Positions 61,572 to 64,000 of a stretch of DNA of 64,000 nt are shown piece after piece. The stretch spans positions 1 through 64,000 of the forward strand of contig JAUQQA010000005.1 of the NCBI GenBank assembly GCA_030550095.1, in the 5' to 3' direction. The translations under genes were made by a program, and so were the position numbers. Under the pieces are notes generated by a model, which did not search any database, was not told the origin of the DNA, and saw only the letters and a program-made list of their open reading frames with translations. The first letter of the stretch is position 1. Every line of letters begins with the position of its first letter. The stretch comes from Chloroflexota bacterium. GTDB lineage: Bacteria > Chloroflexota > Anaerolineae > J036 > Brachytrichaceae.

Positions 61572-62151
61572 CTTTCATCGAGGAATGGCAAATCACGCTT
61601 GATCAACTCGATTCAATCCTGCGTGAGCGCCCCAGCTTGAGAGGAATGCTCCTTGGGTTTGTGGCAGAATACAAATTGACAGAGATATGGTTTGCTGGAA
61701 ATCCTGAGATTAAAAATTTGCAGCGTTTTGACAATCATGTAAGACGGGAACAAGGGGACTTCGGATTCGTTTACAAAGGCGTACCCATAGTTGTGCAGGT
61801 CAAATCGCTCCAGCGAGGCTCAATCAAGAAAACCAAAGAGGGCTTTAAGGCGCGTTTCCAACGCGATGCAAGCGACCGCAGGAACATCCTGCTTCCCAAT
61901 GGGCAAACGGTAGAGACCACTTGTTTGCAGGTGAGCAGCTTCGACTTGCTGGCAGTGAACCTGTTCGATGCTCTGAATCGTTGGGAGTTTGCTTTCGCCT
62001 GCCGCGCTGGAGAGGATATGATGCACAAGTGCGTGAGTGGTTGCTGGCGACGACGATGACGCTTCAGTACCCATTGCGCTCTCCCTTCCAGAGTGATCCT
62101 TTCTCGCTTCTTGACCGCATCGCTGCGGAGAAAAACCGCGCGCGCAGCTAG
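61568..62151 (+). pseudogene. Restriction endonuclease-like gene with frameshift
   Basis: The start overlaps the methyltransferase end (ATGA). Frame one runs to 62059 and contains a nuclease-like core GDFGFVYKGVPIVVQVKSL, resembling PD-(D/E)xK enzymes with Gln in place of Glu. Near 61995 the reading should shift to the frame giving LPRWRGYDAQVREWLLATTM and SDPFSLLDRIAAEKNRARS, which ends at 62151. One base appears to be missing. With the frameshifted methyltransferase it forms a probable type II restriction-modification remnant. Confidence 0.65.
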
Positions 62152-62156
62152 CCCCC

Positions 62157-62162
62157 TATAAT
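62157..62162 (+). promoter_or_regulatory. -10 box of the sugar transferase gene
   Basis: A perfect TATAAT ends 13 nt before ATG 62175. Confidence 0.5.
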
Positions 62163-62174
62163 CACCTGCTGACC

Positions 62175-63632
62175 ATGCAACACGCGCTTGCGCAGCCTAC
62201 GACGACGCAAACCATTACGCAACGTCGGCGCCTTCAGACGTGGATCACGCTCTCGCTGGTGGTGCTGGATGCGCTCAGCGTGGTGCTCGGGTTCTACGCG
62301 GCGTATTGGTTGCGCCTTGCGTTGCCGTTCCCGACCGAGGCGCAAAACGTCCCGCCGTTCGTGGCGTTCTTGCCTTTGCTTGCTGTGCAGGTGGGCGCGA
62401 TCCTCGGCGCTTTCTTTTTCGCGCGCATGTATCACCGTCAGCGCATTCGCTATGGCGCTGATGATCTTGCCGCGATCTTCTCGGCAGTTTCGATCGGCAC
62501 GTTGGCGAGCATCGCCTTCGCCACCTTCTGGCGCAACCCGCAGTTTGAGATCACCGACGCGCCGCGCGTGATGATCATCTACGCCTGGTTGTTGACGATC
62601 GCCATCGCAGTGGTATTGCGCGCAGCGCATATGCAGGTGCAGCGCGCGCTCCACGCGCGCGGCATGGGGCGCACGCGCGTGGTAGTGGTGGGCAGTGGTG
62701 AGCCTGCGCATACGGTGTTGCATCGCTTGCTCAGCATGCCGCGCCTCGGCTACGACGTGCTCGGGTTGGTGCCGTGGAACGGCTATCGCCCCGAGCTGCC
62801 CGTGAATCTCTTGGGCGGGTTGGAAGACCTCGCGGCACTGGTGCGCAGCGGCGTGGTGGACGAGGTGATCATCGCCTTGCCCGAAGCCGATAGCGAGACA
62901 TTGCTGCGCATCATCGAGCACTGCGACCGCAGCACGATCAGCATCAAGGTTCTGCCCGACCAGTTCCAGATCATGGCGGGTCAGCTCAGCATTAGCGAGT
63001 TGGGGGGCTTGCCGCTGCTCAACATGCGCGATGTCGCCTTGCGTGGCTGGAAGGTGACGCTCAAGCGGGCAATGGACATCGTGGGCAGCGCGGTGGGGTT
63101 GGTGTTGCTCTCGCCGCTGATGTTCCTCATCGCGCTGCTGATCAAGATTGATTCGCCGGGGCCAGCGCTGTTCTCGCAGGAGCGCATGGGGCTTGACGGC
63201 AAGCGGTTCTACATGCTGAAGTTCCGCACCATGCGCGTAGATGCAGAGAAAGACGGCCCAGGCTGGACGCGCAAAGACGACCCGCGCCGCACGCGCGTCG
63301 GCGCTATCTTGCGCCGCACCAACCTCGACGAGTTGCCGCAGTTGATCAACGTCCTGCTCGGTGAGATGAGCTTGGTCGGTCCGCGCCCCGAGCGCCCCAT
63401 CTACGTCGAGGAGTTCCGCAAGCGCATCCCGCGCTACATGGAGCGTCACCGCGAGAAGGCAGGCATGACCGGCTGGGCGCAAGTCAACGGCTTGCGCGGC
63501 GATACCTCCATCGAGGAGCGCACGAAGTACGACCTCTGGTACATCGAGAACTGGTCGGTTTGGCTCGACATCAAGATCATCTTGCTTACCATCTGGCAAG
63601 CGCTCACTGGGCGCAGCGAGAACGCCTACTGA
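62175..63632 (+). CDS. Undecaprenyl-phosphate sugar phosphotransferase (WcaJ-like)
   Basis: Starts exopolysaccharide synthesis by moving a sugar-1-phosphate to undecaprenyl phosphate. The 485-residue protein has four N-terminal membrane helices and a CoA-binding-like Rossmann domain ([19 protein letters not shown]). A re-entrant helix ([20 protein letters not shown]) precedes the catalytic bacterial-transferase domain: [57 protein letters not shown] and [17 protein letters not shown]. The following gene, truncated at the window end, may belong to the same polysaccharide locus. Confidence 0.94.
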   Translation: MQHALAQPTTTQTITQRRRLQTWITLSLVVLDALSVVLGFYAAYWLRLALPFPTEAQNVPPFVAFLPLLAVQVGAILGAFFFARMYHRQRIRYGADDLAAIFSAVSIGTLASIAFATFWRNPQFEITDAPRVMIIYAWLLTIAIAVVLRAAHMQVQRALHARGMGRTRVVVVGSGEPAHTVLHRLLSMPRLGYDVLGLVPWNGYRPELPVNLLGGLEDLAALVRSGVVDEVIIALPEADSETLLRIIEHCDRSTISIKVLPDQFQIMAGQLSISELGGLPLLNMRDVALRGWKVTLKRAMDIVGSAVGLVLLSPLMFLIALLIKIDSPGPALFSQERMGLDGKRFYMLKFRTMRVDAEKDGPGWTRKDDPRRTRVGAILRRTNLDELPQLINVLLGEMSLVGPRPERPIYVEEFRKRIPRYMERHREKAGMTGWAQVNGLRGDTSIEERTKYDLWYIENWSVWLDIKIILLTIWQALTGRSENAY

Positions 63633-63664
63633 AATAGCACGAGCCTTTGTGGGGTCGGCGCTGC

Positions 63665-63670
63665 TACAAT
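63665..63670 (+). promoter_or_regulatory. -10 box of the last gene
   Basis: TACAAT ends 10 nt before GTG 63680. Confidence 0.45.
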
Positions 63671-63679
63671 CCGCGCAGC

Positions 63680-64000
63680 GTGTCTGAGCTGATTCGATTG
63701 CTTGAGCGTCTCTCGCAGCTTGCGGTCGTGCCCTTGTTGGCGGTGCTGGCGCTTGCTGTGTTGGCGGTGGCGGTGGTGCACAACTGGCGCATCGCGCTCC
63801 CTGCGATGGTGGTGCACTACGTTGCTGTTGCGGCGTTGCTCGTGCGCGTGATTGACCCCGCCGTAGTGCTCATCGAGCTTGTCGCTGGCATCGTCACGTG
63901 CATCGCGCTGATCGTAGCGTCGGTAGGTGCTGATAATCTCCAACGCGCGGTGGGCGTCCCAAGCGCGGCGGAGCGCTTGCAACAACCGAACTGGGTGCAA
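63680..64000 (+). CDS. Membrane protein, N-terminal fragment
   Basis: A frame opens at GTG 63680 and remains open through 107 codons to the window edge. It begins MSELIRLLERLSQLAVVPLL and contains three hydrophobic helices: VVPLLAVLALAVLAVAVVH, ALPAMVVHYVAVAALLV and VVLIELVAGIVTCIALIVAS. A hydrophilic stretch follows (NLQRAVGVPSAAERLQQPN). A typical short-leader TACAAT promoter precedes it. No family is recognisable from the fragment. Confidence 0.65.
   Translation, partial: MSELIRLLERLSQLAVVPLLAVLALAVLAVAVVHNWRIALPAMVVHYVAVAALLVRVIDPAVVLIELVAGIVTCIALIVASVGADNLQRAVGVPSAAERLQQPNWVQ

Overview
The window is a high-GC bacterial chromosome segment that reads as core genome of a member of the Chloroflexota, most likely near Anaerolineae. 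This assignment is inference from gene content: substrate-binding lipoproteins on Pro/Gln-rich tethers, long-form HPF, CdaA, a primary sigma factor with an acidic N-terminal region, and many promoters placed almost on the start codon. There is one tRNA (Ser-GGA), one tmRNA, one TPP riboswitch, no CRISPR array and no intact mobile element.

Layout. 1-2.5 kb: start of a secreted protein, ffh (SRP54), a stand-alone subtilisin-type prodomain protein and ssrA. 2.5-6.5 kb: a leftward sugar ABC importer of the ribose/CUT2 type. 6.5-14.4 kb: sppA, a beta-lactamase-fold protein, glgC, methylmalonyl-CoA epimerase, a Mur ligase, a TSUP permease and an M29 aminopeptidase. 14.4-23 kb: a subtilase, a Rieske protein, a histidine kinase, an HD hydrolase, ruvB, an esterase and a DUF1980 protein. 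23-29.2 kb: a complete branched-chain amino-acid importer followed by plsY. 29.3-35.2 kb: a low-molecular-weight phosphatase/arsenate reductase, a zinc-peptidase-like gene, cdaA overlapping a GH4-like gene, a beta-helix protein and a glycerophosphodiesterase. 35.2-42 kb: tRNA-Ser, a J-domain protein with an 11-residue repeat, a nitroreductase, hpf, comF, a 50-aa pilin-like protein, sigA, a type III polyketide synthase and an AI-2E family permease. 42-51 kb: a molybdopterin oxidoreductase, a hydroxyacid dehydrogenase, a beta-propeller protein, a heavy-metal P-type ATPase, lexA and glycine cleavage genes. 51-53.3 kb: thiN-thiB under a TPP riboswitch. 53.3-60 kb: the ilvB-ilvN-ilvC-ABC-leuA operon behind a leader-peptide attenuator. 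60-64 kb: a GntR/FadR regulator, a frameshifted restriction-modification pair, an exopolysaccharide-initiating sugar transferase and a truncated membrane protein.

Branched-chain amino acids are handled twice. They are imported by livKHMGF, and they are made by ilvBNC/leuA, whose leader encodes a Leu/Val-rich peptide and can fold into classical 1:2, 2:3 and 3:4 structures. Thiamine salvage is controlled by a riboswitch whose terminator abuts the thiN start codon. The lexA promoter carries a GAAC-N4-GTTC palindrome in its spacer, which fits SOS autoregulation.

The most distinctive global signal is promoter architecture. At least eighteen genes on both strands have a TANAAT-like -10 box whose last base lies only 7-14 nt before the start codon, so their mRNAs should be leaderless or nearly so. 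Genes inside operons instead carry GGAGG-type ribosome sites. The strongest individual leads are the ilv attenuator, the hendecad-repeat J-domain protein, the LexA with an Ala-Ser cleavage site, the P-type ATPase with a four-cysteine insert and the decayed restriction-modification island.
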